64,000 bases of DNA from an uncultured Flavobacterium sp. (GTDB lineage: Bacteria > Bacteroidota > Bacteroidia > Flavobacteriales > Flavobacteriaceae), in assembly GCF_951805225.1 (NCBI RefSeq), contig NZ_OX638201.1, positions 434,001 through 498,000 of the forward strand, read 5' to 3'. The first letter of the stretch is position 1; every line of letters begins with the position of its first letter. A program made the translations under genes and the position numbers. The notes below the pieces were generated by a model. It saw nothing but the letters and a program-made list of their open reading frames with translations, was not told the DNA's origin and ran no database searches. Below are positions 8,719 to 17,228 of the stretch, in pieces.

Positions 8719-11439
8719 ATGAAAGACGAAGAAGACGATAACATAATTCCAAACGACGACGAAAATAATTCAGAAGAAAATCAGCTTGATGAAAATCAAG
8801 AAGGGAATGATGATGAAATTATCGATGTAGATGCTAAACATTTTGAGGGGCAGCATTTTTACGAAAATACCGAAGAAGAAGGAGAAGACGTTATTACGAA
8901 AGTAACGGGCATGTACAAAGACTGGTTTTTGGATTATGCTTCGTACGTAATTCTGGAACGTGCAGTTCCGGCGATCGAAGATGGTTTTAAACCGGTTCAA
9001 CGTCGTATTATGCACTCTTTGAAAGAGTTGGATGATGGCCGTTATAATAAAGTTGCCAATGTTGTAGGACACACGATGCAGTATCACCCACACGGAGATG
9101 CGAGTATTGGTGATGCTATGGTACAAATTGGTCAGAAAGATTTACTAATTGATTGCCAGGGAAACTGGGGAAATATATTAACAGGCGATGGAGCTGCGGC
9201 TTCTCGTTACATTGAGGCACGTTTATCTAAATTTGCTTTGGAGGTTTTGTATTCTCCAAAAATTACCGATTGGGGAGTTTCATACGATGGTCGTCGTGCA
9301 GAACCAAACAATCTTCCGGTAAAGTTTCCGTTGCTTTTGGCGCAAGGAGCAGAGGGAATTGCAGTTGGTCTTTCGACTAAAGTTCTTCCTCACAACTTCA
9401 ATGAGCTAATTGACGCTTCGATCAAGATTCTAAAAGGAAAAGCCTTTACATTATATCCTGATTTCATGACACAAGGTATTGCCGATGTGTCCAATTATAA
9501 TGACGGACTTCGTGGCGGACGTGTTCGTGTTCGTGCTAAAATTGCACAACTTGACAAGAATACCTTGGTGATTACGCAAATTCCGTTTTCGACCAATACA
9601 ACGACTTTGATTGATAGTATTTTGAAAGCCAATGATAAAGGTAAAATCAAAATCAAGAAAATTGAAGACAATACAGCGGCAGATGTTGAGATTTTAATTC
9701 ACCTTTTCCCGGGCGTTTCTCCAGACAAAACAATCGATGCTTTGTTTGCATTTACAGCTTGTGAAACTTCTGTAGCGCCTTTGGGTTGTGTTATCGAGGA
9801 TAATAAACCTTTGTTTATTGGAGTTTCTGAAATGTTGAAAATTTCGACACACAGAACCGTTGATTTGCTTCGTCAGGAATTAGAAATTCAATTAGAAGAA
9901 TTAAAAAATAAATGGCATTTCTCTACTTTAGAGAAGATCTTCATTCGTGAAGAAATGTACATTGATTTCAAATTATATTCAGATAGAGAAGCTCTTTATA
10001 AATATTTATATGACCGTTTTGAGCCGTTCAAAAAATCATTTGTCAGAGAAATTACTGATGAAGATTTACAGCGATTGACTCAAATTCCAATGATTCGTAT
10101 TACGCGTTTTGACTCTGATAAAGCCGATGATTTTATTGCTAAGTTAGAAGACGAAATGAAAGAGGTTGAGTATAATTTGGAGAATCTTACTGATTTTGCC
10201 ATTGCGTACTTTACTAGATTAAAAGAGAAATATGGAAAAGGTCGCGAACGTCAGACTGAACTTCGTGTTTTTGACAACGTTGAGGCTACAAAAGTAGTTT
10301 TACGTAATACAAAATTATATGTAAATCGTGACGAAGGTTTCGTAGGAACCAGTTTAAAGAAAGACGAATACGTAGGTGATTGTTCTGATATTGATGATGT
10401 TATTGTGTTTTTACGAGATGGAACATTGATGATAACAAAAGTTGATGCAAAAACATTTATCGGAAAAGATATTATACATGTTGCTGTTTTTGATAAGAGC
10501 GATAAACGTACGATTTATAACATGATGTATCGTGATGGTAAATCTGGTCCTTCTTATATCAAACGTTTCAATGTTTCGGGAGTTACTCGAGATAAAGCTT
10601 ACGATTTGACTAACGGAACAAATGGTTCTCAGGTTGTTTATTTTTCGCATAATCCAAACGGAGAAGCTGAGGTTGTAACAATCTTATTGCGTCAGGTAGG
10701 AACGATTAAGAAACTAAAATTTGATATTGATTTTGCTAAATTGGCGATTAAAGGACGTGCATCAAAAGGAAATTTGGTAACGAAATATCCAATCAAGAAA
10801 ATCGAGTTAAAAGAAAAAGGAATTTCTACTTTACTTCCAAGAAAAGTTTGGTTTGATGATACCGTTAAACGTTTAAATGTTGATGCCAGAGGTGAATTAT
10901 TAGGTGAATTTAAACCAAGTGATAAAATCTTAGTTATTAGCCAAACAGGAAAATTAAAAGTCATTATTCCGGAATTGTCGACTCATTTTGAGGAAGATAT
11001 GATTATTTTGGAAAAATGGAAACCTAAAAAACCAATTTCTGCAATTTATTACGATGGAGAAAAAGAACGTTATTTCCTAAAACGTTTCCTTGTAGAAAAT
11101 GAAGGAAAAGAAGAAAGTTTTATTACAGATCATCCAAATTCTCAATTAGAAATTGTCTCAACAGATTATCGTCCGTTAGCGCAATTGGTTTTTGCAAAAG
11201 TAAAAGGAGTTCAAAAAGAAGACTTACATATCGATGTTGAAGATTTTATTGCCGTAAAAGGATTTAAAGCATTAGGAAATCAATTGACAGCAGAAAAATT
11301 AAAACAAGTTAATTTATTAGAACCATTGCCTTATGAAGAACCGGTTGAGGAAATTCCTGAAAAACCAGAACTATCAGAAGATGATGTGGTTGAAACAGAA
11401 TTAGACGACGACGGCCAGATTGGTTTAGTTTTAGAATAA
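8719..11439 (+). CDS. parC: DNA topoisomerase IV subunit A
   Basis: This is the DNA-cleaving subunit of topoisomerase IV. The 906-residue protein starts with a very acidic tail (residues 1-55, mostly D, E and N). The breakage-reunion domain follows, with ERAVPAIEDGFKPVQRRIM, HPHGDASIGDAM and the catalytic tyrosine in AAASRYIEARLSKFA (about residue 165). After the coiled-coil and tower region comes a C-terminal beta-pinwheel half with motifs such as VFLRDGTLMITKVD. The C-terminus is again acidic. It starts 24 bases after the nuclease stop and ends in a strong terminator, closing a parE-nuclease-parC transcription unit. Confidence 0.95.
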   Translation: MKDEEDDNIIPNDDENNSEENQLDENQEGNDDEIIDVDAKHFEGQHFYENTEEEGEDVITKVTGMYKDWFLDYASYVILERAVPAIEDGFKPVQRRIMHSLKELDDGRYNKVANVVGHTMQYHPHGDASIGDAMVQIGQKDLLIDCQGNWGNILTGDGAAASRYIEARLSKFALEVLYSPKITDWGVSYDGRRAEPNNLPVKFPLLLAQGAEGIAVGLSTKVLPHNFNELIDASIKILKGKAFTLYPDFMTQGIADVSNYNDGLRGGRVRVRAKIAQLDKNTLVITQIPFSTNTTTLIDSILKANDKGKIKIKKIEDNTAADVEILIHLFPGVSPDKTIDALFAFTACETSVAPLGCVIEDNKPLFIGVSEMLKISTHRTVDLLRQELEIQLEELKNKWHFSTLEKIFIREEMYIDFKLYSDREALYKYLYDRFEPFKKSFVREITDEDLQRLTQIPMIRITRFDSDKADDFIAKLEDEMKEVEYNLENLTDFAIAYFTRLKEKYGKGRERQTELRVFDNVEATKVVLRNTKLYVNRDEGFVGTSLKKDEYVGDCSDIDDVIVFLRDGTLMITKVDAKTFIGKDIIHVAVFDKSDKRTIYNMMYRDGKSGPSYIKRFNVSGVTRDKAYDLTNGTNGSQVVYFSHNPNGEAEVVTILLRQVGTIKKLKFDIDFAKLAIKGRASKGNLVTKYPIKKIELKEKGISTLLPRKVWFDDTVKRLNVDARGELLGEFKPSDKILVISQTGKLKVIIPELSTHFEEDMIILEKWKPKKPISAIYYDGEKERYFLKRFLVENEGKEESFITDHPNSQLEIVSTDYRPLAQLVFAKVKGVQKEDLHIDVEDFIAVKGFKALGNQLTAEKLKQVNLLEPLPYEEPVEEIPEKPELSEDDVVETELDDDGQIGLVLE

Positions 11440-11450
11440 CATAAAAATTG

Positions 11451-11482
11451 AAAACGCTAAGATTAATTCTTAGCGTTTTTTT
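11451..11482 (+). terminator. Rho-independent terminator after parC
   Basis: A 12-bp perfect stem AAAACGCTAAGA / TCTTAGCGTTTT surrounds a 5-base loop (TTAAT), and the T run continues to 11482. It lies 11 bases after the parC stop. Confidence 0.85.
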
Positions 11483-11635
11483 ATGCAAGACATTTTTTCT
11501 CAAGAGTTAAAAATCCTATAATTATACTTTTATAATTTTTAGCAGACTTATTATGGAGGATTCCAATTCTATATTTGTTTTTTAGATGTTTCTAACAAAG
11601 AAGCTCAATATAAAATCGCAAATAAAAGATTAAGA

Positions 11636-11968
11636 ATGAAAATCAACATCCTTTTTATAATATTACTATTTTCCAGTTGTACAAAAAGTCATAATTTTAA
11701 TGGACATGTATATGATTATGATACAGAGAAACCCATTCAGAATGTTGATGTTGATATCAACGGGAATAAGACCAAAACAGATAGTACTGGATATTTTTGT
11801 TTGGGAATAAACTCAAATTCGGCATACAAAATCATCTTAAAAAAAGAAGATTATGTCACGAAAAAGATATATCGTAAACCAGATTCCCTTGGGAAATTTT
11901 CGCAAAAAAGCTTAAAATATAATAGACTTTATTTATTTACAAAAGAGAGTGATTTTAGCCATAATTAA
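11636..11968 (+). CDS. Small lipoprotein with a carboxypeptidase-regulatory-like domain
   Basis: The 110-residue protein has a short hydrophobic signal ending in FSSC, a lipobox with Cys at about residue 15, so it is probably lipid-anchored. The rest matches the carboxypeptidase regulatory-like beta-sandwich: FNGHVYDYDTEKPIQNVDV, then TDSTGYFCLGI, then YKIILKKEDYVTKKI. Such domains often cap outer-membrane receptors. A single free-standing copy has no obvious partner here. The gene stands alone after the parC terminator and faces the minus-strand exonuclease gene with only eight bases between the stops. Confidence 0.7.
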   Translation: MKINILFIILLFSSCTKSHNFNGHVYDYDTEKPIQNVDVDINGNKTKTDSTGYFCLGINSNSAYKIILKKEDYVTKKIYRKPDSLGKFSQKSLKYNRLYLFTKESDFSHN

Positions 11969-11976
11969 AAGGCTTT

Positions 11977-12603
11977 TTATTTGAACAAAGCATTTAAATT
12001 AATCTCTTTTTTCTCTTTTAATTTGCTTACGATTTTTAAAAAAGCAATTGCAGTAATATAAGCATCACCTAAAGCAGTATGTCGATCTTTTTTAGAAATA
12101 TCAAATTTATCGGCAAGATCGTCTAAATTATAATGATCCTTTCGCTCAAATAAATGCGATTTAATTAAGGTTCTTTTGTATAAAATAGCAGTATCTAAAC
12201 GCTGATTGGTTAATTCAGGCAAACCATTTCTCTCGAGAGCTTTATTGATCATCGTAACATCAAAAACAGTATGATGTGCAATGATTACAGAATCTCCCAA
12301 AAAAGCTAAGAATTGCTGTAAAGCTTCTAACTCAGAAGGACGCTGAATTACAAAAGCCTTTAAAATACCATGAATCTGAGCCGTAGATTTATCGTAATGA
12401 TCTTGTTCAAGATAAACTTCAAAACTATTCTGAATTGAGATTATCCCGTTTTGAAGTACCAATGCACCAATACACAAAATTCGGTCATTATCGTAATCAA
12501 ATCCGGTAGTTTCAGTATCTAAAACTACAAATCGAGTTTCTTCAATTGTAATATTTTCATCGAATATATCTTCTTCTTTTTTCCAAAAACTAAATAAACT
12601 CAT
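11977..12603 (-). CDS. 3'-5' exonuclease, DnaQ/PolC epsilon-like (DEDDh)
   Basis: The 208-residue protein has the DEDDh exonuclease motifs: Exo I FVVLDTETTGFDYDNDRI (first D and E near residue 28), Exo II in IIAHHTVFDVTMI near 110, and Exo III DRHTALGDAYITA near 173 with the catalytic His and Asp. It lacks other DNA polymerase domains, so it is a free-standing epsilon-like exonuclease for proofreading, repair or RNA trimming. It starts two bases after the stop of the cNMP/CBS/DUF294 gene, so the pair are co-transcribed. In several phyla a DnaQ-like exonuclease and a DUF294 signalling protein are neighbours, and a shared function is possible but unproven. Confidence 0.88.
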   Translation of the reverse strand: MSLFSFWKKEEDIFDENITIEETRFVVLDTETTGFDYDNDRILCIGALVLQNGIISIQNSFEVYLEQDHYDKSTAQIHGILKAFVIQRPSELEALQQFLAFLGDSVIIAHHTVFDVTMINKALERNGLPELTNQRLDTAILYKRTLIKSHLFERKDHYNLDDLADKFDISKKDRHTALGDAYITAIAFLKIVSKLKEKKEINLNALFK

Positions 12604-12605
12604 AT

Positions 12606-14525
12606 CTATACTACGTTTGAAATATTGAACCTTACGCTAATCAATTCCTGAAGTTCTTTTATGGTTTTAAAAGTTCTTTTTAGTTTTATCTTTTCCATTT
12701 TAGACAAAGATTCCAAAGCAATAAATTGTCCGGAATCATTATGCAAAAGTCCTTGTTTAGTTCTAAACTTCAATAAAGCTTTAAAAGAATAAGAACAAGA
12801 CAAATACAGATCTCTATTATTAGGTTCTAGTTCTGCCAATTTTTCAAAACGTTCTGCAGTATTACTTATACCTTTTACAGAATGCGACAGAATCAAAACG
12901 CGAGCAGCATCAGTCAGAGGCATTAAAGCTCTTCTTTTAATGTCAAAATTATCTTTGTTGGCACCATCTTGTTCTACTAAAAACTGTCTGAAAAAGCCAG
13001 TAGGAGAAGGACTTTGCAAAGCGCCGCTCACTAAATGAACATAGAAAATAGGGTTTGCTTTAACATTCTCAAAAATATAATCAGAAAGTTGACTTGTAAT
13101 TTCAGTATCACCATAAGTTACACTATAATCGAAGAAAATAAAAGATAGTAAAACTTCATTTTTCCCCGGATTTGTAATCCAATGATGTACTTTGCTTTTC
13201 CATTCATCAAGACTCATACACCATTTAGGATTCGAAGCCATCATTTCGGCAGGGCAATAATCGTAACCAATATCAAATAAACCCTTGTTTACTAAAGAAG
13301 CAAATTTCGAAAAATAGACTTTTGTTTCCTCTCTAAAAACATCAGATACATTCTCGTACACAATAGCATTATCCTGATCCGTATGCAGCATTTGCTCGCT
13401 TCGGCCTTGACTTCCAAGAGCCAGCCAGGCAAATTTTACCGGTGGCGGACTACTCATTTTTCCGAGGCAAATTTCGATAACACGCGTAGTGCAAGCTTCA
13501 TTAAGTTCTGTTATAATTTTAGAAATCAAAGTCATCGGAATGTTTTGATCTAAATATCCCTGAAGCAATTGCATTATTCGGGCTCGAATAGGTTTAATTT
13601 CCTTAGGTTTTTTGGCTCTTTTTAAAGCCTTTATTAAAACGGCAGGATTATTTCCCAAAGCTACCATAACATCATGTTTAGACAAAATCCCGACAGCTTT
13701 AGTATTTATGGTTCCGTCTTTTGTCAGACATAAATAGCTAATATTACTTTTCATCATTGCCATTTGCGCTTCAGTAACCGTCATTTTTTTGGGATACGTA
13801 ATAACTGGTTTTGTCATAATGGTTTCTGCCGTTGTCAGGATCGAAAAATCACCGGTTACGATTTTATTTCGTAAATCTTTATCCGTAATAATACCAATTG
13901 GCAGCATTTCGTCAACAATTAAGATGGCCCCAACCTTATTTTTATTCATGATCTTGGCAACGTCTTTGGCAGTTGTAGACGGACTGCAAGTGACAATTTT
14001 CTTCGAATATTTTATAGGCTGTAAATCAAATGAATCTCTGTTAGAATGCAAATGTTCATGAACCAAATCATCGCCATACAATTTATCTTTATGAATATCA
14101 GAATATGGATTTCGAGTATTTGAAGCGTAACTTTCGATAAGGAAATTACCAACAGTTCTATTTTCTAAGGCATAAGGTTTAAAAACAGCAATAGGAATCG
14201 CGTACAAGATGCTTTCTTCATAAGCAACAGCTTCCATGATATAATTTTCTTGTGCCAAAAGCGGACGCAATCCAAAAATATCACCTTCATCACACATGTC
14301 GAGAACATTGTTTTTCTGATTTTTTTTCAGTGCTACAGCACCTTTATGAACAACGTAAAAAGAATCATGCGTTTTATCATTTTCGGCAAATATAACGGCG
14401 TCTTTGTCTTTGTAAACAATAGAAATTTGTTCAGATAACTTTTCTAAGTCCTTTTGATGCAAAAAACTAAAAGGCGGAAAGTCTTTTAGAAAGTCAGCAA
14501 CTCTATGCGAAATTGTATTTTTCAT
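12606..14525 (-). CDS. cNMP-binding/CBS/DUF294 nucleotidyltransferase-like signalling protein
   Basis: The 639-residue cytoplasmic protein has four parts. Residues 10-130 are a cyclic-nucleotide-binding-like domain (DSFYVVHKGAVALKKN). Residues 170-300 are a CBS pair (GAILIVDEMLPIGIITDKDLR and GILSKHDVM). Residues 310-470 are the DUF294 nucleotidyltransferase-like domain with WLALGSQGRSEQMLHTDQD. Residues 480-630 are a C-terminal helical DUF294 partner domain. The GSxGR and TDQD motifs are those of the polymerase-beta-like fold, in the arrangement seen in GlnD-like regulators. It probably senses a nucleotide and modifies or binds an unknown partner. It is the first gene of the unit with the exonuclease. 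Confidence 0.85.
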   Translation of the reverse strand: MKNTISHRVADFLKDFPPFSFLHQKDLEKLSEQISIVYKDKDAVIFAENDKTHDSFYVVHKGAVALKKNQKNNVLDMCDEGDIFGLRPLLAQENYIMEAVAYEESILYAIPIAVFKPYALENRTVGNFLIESYASNTRNPYSDIHKDKLYGDDLVHEHLHSNRDSFDLQPIKYSKKIVTCSPSTTAKDVAKIMNKNKVGAILIVDEMLPIGIITDKDLRNKIVTGDFSILTTAETIMTKPVITYPKKMTVTEAQMAMMKSNISYLCLTKDGTINTKAVGILSKHDVMVALGNNPAVLIKALKRAKKPKEIKPIRARIMQLLQGYLDQNIPMTLISKIITELNEACTTRVIEICLGKMSSPPPVKFAWLALGSQGRSEQMLHTDQDNAIVYENVSDVFREETKVYFSKFASLVNKGLFDIGYDYCPAEMMASNPKWCMSLDEWKSKVHHWITNPGKNEVLLSFIFFDYSVTYGDTEITSQLSDYIFENVKANPIFYVHLVSGALQSPSPTGFFRQFLVEQDGANKDNFDIKRRALMPLTDAARVLILSHSVKGISNTAERFEKLAELEPNNRDLYLSCSYSFKALLKFRTKQGLLHNDSGQFIALESLSKMEKIKLKRTFKTIKELQELISVRFNISNVV

Positions 14526-14598
14526 GCGTTAGATTTAGGTTCTAATGTAAGATTTAAAATAGAAATGTAAAAGAAACACTGCTAAGTTTTTTATTAAA

Positions 14599-14633
14599 AG
14601 GGACAAAGATGCAAAGGAGCAGAGATGCAAAGG
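14599..14633. repeat. Short word repeat (GACAAAGATGCAAAGG type)
   Basis: Three imperfect rounds of the word GCAAAGG / GCAGAG / GCAAAGG lie in the 162-base gap between the DUF294 gene and the next lipoprotein. They resemble the rotating CAAAGG words found in several other gaps of this window (26354, 32700, 38997). Confidence 0.5.
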
Positions 14634-14652
14634 TTTTTTCTCAATTGGGGAT

Positions 14653-14682
14653 AAAAAAAAAGTCTCAAATTTGAGACTTTTT
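14653..14682 (-). terminator. Terminator of the minus-strand lipoprotein gene
   Basis: A perfect palindrome AAAGTCTCAAA/TTTGAGACTTT (14659-14680) is followed on the minus strand by a T run (A run at 14653-14661 on the plus strand). It starts five bases beyond the stop of the 14688-15059 gene. Confidence 0.8.
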
Positions 14683-14687
14683 CTAGT

Positions 14688-15059
14688 TTATTCAACTTTA
14701 TGAACCGTTCCGCGCTGCTTTTGATCAGAACCAACCATTCCAAATTCAAAAGTATAAGAATCTTTAGAAGTCGTTAAAATTTTCATGCTGATTGCTTTTT
14801 CCTCAGCCATATTTTTCGGATGTTTCTTCTGCAAAATATATTCACAATCACTTACCCAACGCACTGTCGAAGTATCAGTTTTTCCGTCAAAAGTTTCGAT
14901 TTCAATATTGTCTTTACGTTCAAAAACAGTTGTTTTTTTGACACCATTCACTTCAAATTCAAATTTGAACTTTCCATTTTTAAAATCCTTGCAATTGTGT
15001 TCTGCATCGTAGCAAGATATTAAAGCCAAGAATGGTAATAAGAATATTATTTTTTTCAT
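14688..15059 (-). CDS. Small flavobacterial lipoprotein of unknown function
   Basis: The 123-residue protein has a signal peptide and a lipobox (LALISC, Cys at residue 16). A beta-rich domain follows with NCKDFKNGKFKF, a central VRWVSDCEYILQKKHPKN and a final SYTFEFGMV. As I recall, relatives are common in Flavobacterium and some carry the misleading product name DNA topoisomerase IV in databases. Nothing in this sequence resembles a topoisomerase. The two cysteines after the lipid site (near 23 and 72) could form a disulphide. It has its own terminator and a 5' region carrying the folded element at 15081-15160. Confidence 0.75.
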   Translation of the reverse strand: MKKIIFLLPFLALISCYDAEHNCKDFKNGKFKFEFEVNGVKKTTVFERKDNIEIETFDGKTDTSTVRWVSDCEYILQKKHPKNMAEEKAISMKILTTSKDSYTFEFGMVGSDQKQRGTVHKVE

Positions 15060-15080
15060 TTTAAATAAGTTGTTTTTTTA

Positions 15081-15160
15081 GGAGCTATTTCCCGCTGTTC
15101 CTTCCAATCTTTTGCTTTTTAAAGAAAAAAGCAAAAGGATTTTCCCTCCCATCGGGGCTA
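15081..15160 (-). repeat. Conserved-looking hairpin element, possible relative of the 23420 element
   Basis: On the minus strand this reads TAGCCCCGATGGGAGGGAAA, then ATCCTTTTGC, a long A/T hairpin (complementary arms ATCTTTTGCTTTTT and AAAAAAGCAAAAGGAT on the plus strand), then GATTGGAAGGAACAGCGGGAAATAGCTCC split around the stem. The ordered blocks GGAG - hairpin - GGA-AGC-GG echo the element at 23420-23532. I have the impression from memory that similar blocks recur in Flavobacterium intergenic regions. It lies upstream of the 14688-15059 lipoprotein gene on the same strand. Confidence 0.45.
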
Positions 15161-15211
15161 AAATGTTTGCGTTAAGCAAGCACCAATTGTGTTATTTTGA
15201 TTTATTAAGTT

Positions 15212-15676
15212 TTAAATTTTCTGAATATAAAACTCTTTTAATTTTTTAGATTCTTTTACTTCTTCTCTAACTTCCTCTTTAGATTCGCTTTTTACTGCTT
15301 TAGGCCAGATATGAAAACCTCCTTTTGCCATCGCTTGCGCTTGTCGAAGAATGTTTGCCGAAATATCAGCAAAAAAACTCAAATCTTCAGGATTGTCCCA
15401 AAGTCCCCAAATGCCATTCTCGTCAATATCTCCAGCATAATTAATAATGTGCGTTGAATAGGTTTTGACCATTTTAAGCTTAAACTGTTCCAAATTATAA
15501 GAACCATTCCATCGAAACGGTGCAACATCATCAATTCCCGAACCGGAAATAATAGAATTTGCAAAACTCAATTCAATCGACATTTTGTGTTGGTGAGGCG
15601 AATTAGAATAACAATAAAATCCTTCCCATTCTCCGCTAGGCAAGAAATGATGTGTTTCTTTTTTGTCGTCTTTCAT
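15212..15676 (-). CDS. Hypothetical protein, unrecognised family
   Basis: The 154-residue soluble protein has no signal peptide or membrane helix. Notable features are an aromatic HHFLPSGEWEGFYCYSNSPHQH start, an internal PFRWNGSYNLEQFKLKMVKTY segment and DENGIWGLWDN (about residues 87-97). These resemble the alternating strands of a small lipocalin-like or avidin-like barrel in which W-G and G-x-W turns recur. The C-terminal 30 residues are highly charged (E and K). I do not recognise a named family, and the barrel idea rests only on this pattern. It lies 31 bases downstream of the DinB-like gene, so the two may be co-transcribed. Confidence 0.65.
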   Translation of the reverse strand: MKDDKKETHHFLPSGEWEGFYCYSNSPHQHKMSIELSFANSIISGSGIDDVAPFRWNGSYNLEQFKLKMVKTYSTHIINYAGDIDENGIWGLWDNPEDLSFFADISANILRQAQAMAKGGFHIWPKAVKSESKEEVREEVKESKKLKEFYIQKI

Positions 15677-15707
15677 AATTATAGTTCTCGAATAAATATA
15701 ACAATTG

Positions 15708-16283
15708 TTACTTCAATCTCTTCAATTCGTCATCGGTAAAGTTCTTGATTTCTTTTTCCTTGGCAAATTTTTCAGCATTATAATTTCCTGATTTATTCTT
15801 CGGAATCGATAAACTATCCCAACTGCTGTTTTTTAATTGTTTGGCATAAAAAACAATTTGCCCAACATGATAAGGATAATGTGCCAATTGACGATTAATA
15901 GCTTCTATAACCGTATGACCTTCGTTACGAATATATATAATATCAGAAAGTTGTTCCGGTTTTAAACTATTCAAAGCATCAAGAAAAACATCCCAGCCTT
16001 TGTTCCAAACTTCTGTAACTTCCTCTTTTGATTGTAAATCATTTTCAAATTCGGCATCACGATTGCGCCATTCTTTTTCACCATCAGATGTTAGAAAATC
16101 TGTCCAGCGCGACAACATATTACCCGAAATGTGCTTTATAATTGTTGCAATACTATTTGTATCATCATTAATTGCTACAAAAAGCTGTTCTGGTTCTAAT
16201 TGATCCATAGCTTTTTCGCCTAACATTTTATAATATAAAAATTGCTTTTTAACGCTTTCTAAATAAGAAGTACTTGCATCCAT
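15708..16283 (-). CDS. DinB-superfamily protein (DUF1572-like)
   Basis: The 191-residue protein is predicted to be all-helical. Metal-site positions fit the DinB/YfiT fold: a His in TIIKHISGNMLSRW (about residue 50) and two in QLAHYPYHVGQIVFYAK (about 135 and 139), which together form the usual three-histidine site. The N-terminus YLESVKKQFLYYKMLGEKAM and the LEPEQLF segment are typical of the DUF1572 subgroup. Members are thiol-dependent transferases or stress-induced proteins, and the substrate is unknown. It is probably the first gene of a unit with the downstream hypothetical. Confidence 0.8.
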   Translation of the reverse strand: MDASTSYLESVKKQFLYYKMLGEKAMDQLEPEQLFVAINDDTNSIATIIKHISGNMLSRWTDFLTSDGEKEWRNRDAEFENDLQSKEEVTEVWNKGWDVFLDALNSLKPEQLSDIIYIRNEGHTVIEAINRQLAHYPYHVGQIVFYAKQLKNSSWDSLSIPKNKSGNYNAEKFAKEKEIKNFTDDELKRLK

Positions 16284-16360
16284 ACTTATATAATTTCGTT
16301 GAATTTACAGCTAAACAGAATTCATAGCACTTTTAAAAAAAATATTAGTGCTGAAGTTTT

Positions 16361-16933
16361 TTAGACAATTTTAATGTCGTATTTATCTAAAAGCCCAACA
16401 ATTCCATCATTAGAAAATTGTGCTTTTTTCATCGGATTAAATTCCGGATCAATTTTGTAATTGTATGCAGTTTTAAAATTAACAGCCGACAATTGAGTAT
16501 CATTAAAAATGGCTCCTTCTAAATTACAATTATCAAAAACCGAACTCGTTAAGTTGGTTCCTATAAAGGTAACTTCTCTTACGGAACAATTGATGAACTT
16601 GGTTTTCGGCATTTTTTTATTCGAAAAAATAGCATAATCCAAAGTACATTCTTCAAAATAAACCTGAAATAAGAAATCGTCACATTCGTTAAAAGCAATT
16701 CCAAGAAGTTTACAGTTTTTGAAACTAACATTCTTCAAACTTGTGCTAAACAAACTTGTCATCGAAAGATTGCAATCGATAAATTCACAGTCTAAAAAAG
16801 TATTATAAGCAAAATTACTATTGGATAAATCACAGTTTTTAAAAACACAATCTTCAAACTCACGATTGTTTATTTTTTTGTCAATATAAGCGACTTTTTC
16901 GAAGGTTTTTTGAATGTGAATTAGACTTTCCAT
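16361..16933 (-). CDS. Pentapeptide repeat protein
   Basis: The 190-residue protein consists mostly of A(D/N)LxN-type pentapeptides, visible as CVFKNCDLSNSNFAYNTFLD, later LKNVSFKNCKLLGIAFNECD and NLTSSVFDNCNLEGAIFND, with phenylalanine or leucine at every fifth position. That predicts a right-handed quadrilateral beta-helix of about 150 residues. Some family members mimic DNA and protect gyrase (Qnr/MfpA), but many do not, and nothing here shows that role even though topoisomerase IV is encoded 5 kb away. The N-terminal 20 residues are helical. It is probably monocistronic. Confidence 0.88.
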   Translation of the reverse strand: MESLIHIQKTFEKVAYIDKKINNREFEDCVFKNCDLSNSNFAYNTFLDCEFIDCNLSMTSLFSTSLKNVSFKNCKLLGIAFNECDDFLFQVYFEECTLDYAIFSNKKMPKTKFINCSVREVTFIGTNLTSSVFDNCNLEGAIFNDTQLSAVNFKTAYNYKIDPEFNPMKKAQFSNDGIVGLLDKYDIKIV

Positions 16934-17006
16934 ATTAGGTTGGATAAAAAAGAGTTTTATTTGAAGATTGGATTAAATATGGTCGGGTTTACTTAAAAGA
17001 CTAAGT

Positions 17007-17228
17007 TTAGTCATTAAATATACCTTTCATGATAATTTTCAATCCGTAGAAAATTAAAAACATAGCGCTTAAACAAGCCACAATTCCGATTCCTAAAACC
17101 AAATAATGCCAGTTTGTATGTTGATTCATAAAAGCATTATAAATTAACGAAGGCCCAATAAATAATAATGGCAATGAACCTGATAAATATTTAATTCCTT
17201 TTCCTAATAATTCTTTATTTGTTGCCAT
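17007..17228 (-). CDS. Small two-helix membrane protein (DUF6095-like)
   Basis: The 73-residue protein has two membrane segments (about residues 14-32 and 42-68) and a conserved-looking N-terminus NKELLGKGIKYLSGSLPLLFIGP and C-terminus GLKIIMKGIFND. The layout matches the small flavobacterial family I know as DUF6095, whose function is unknown. It sits downstream of murQ, separated by a 227-base repeat-filled gap, so co-transcription is doubtful. Confidence 0.7.
   Translation of the reverse strand: MATNKELLGKGIKYLSGSLPLLFIGPSLIYNAFMNQHTNWHYLVLGIGIVACLSAMFLIFYGLKIIMKGIFND

Noticed and set aside
8770..9126. 118-codon minus-strand open frame inside parC
   Set aside because: It is a frame opposite a well-conserved gene, with basic, unlike-protein composition and no initiation signals.
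14688..15059. Product name DNA topoisomerase IV for the small lipoprotein
   Set aside because: The sequence is a 123-residue lipoprotein with none of the topoisomerase motifs; the name would be a propagated annotation error.
16361..16933. Qnr-like gyrase-protecting role for the pentapeptide protein
   Set aside because: The fold is shared, but no Qnr-specific loops or central Gly hinge can be identified, and proximity to topoisomerase IV genes is weak evidence.
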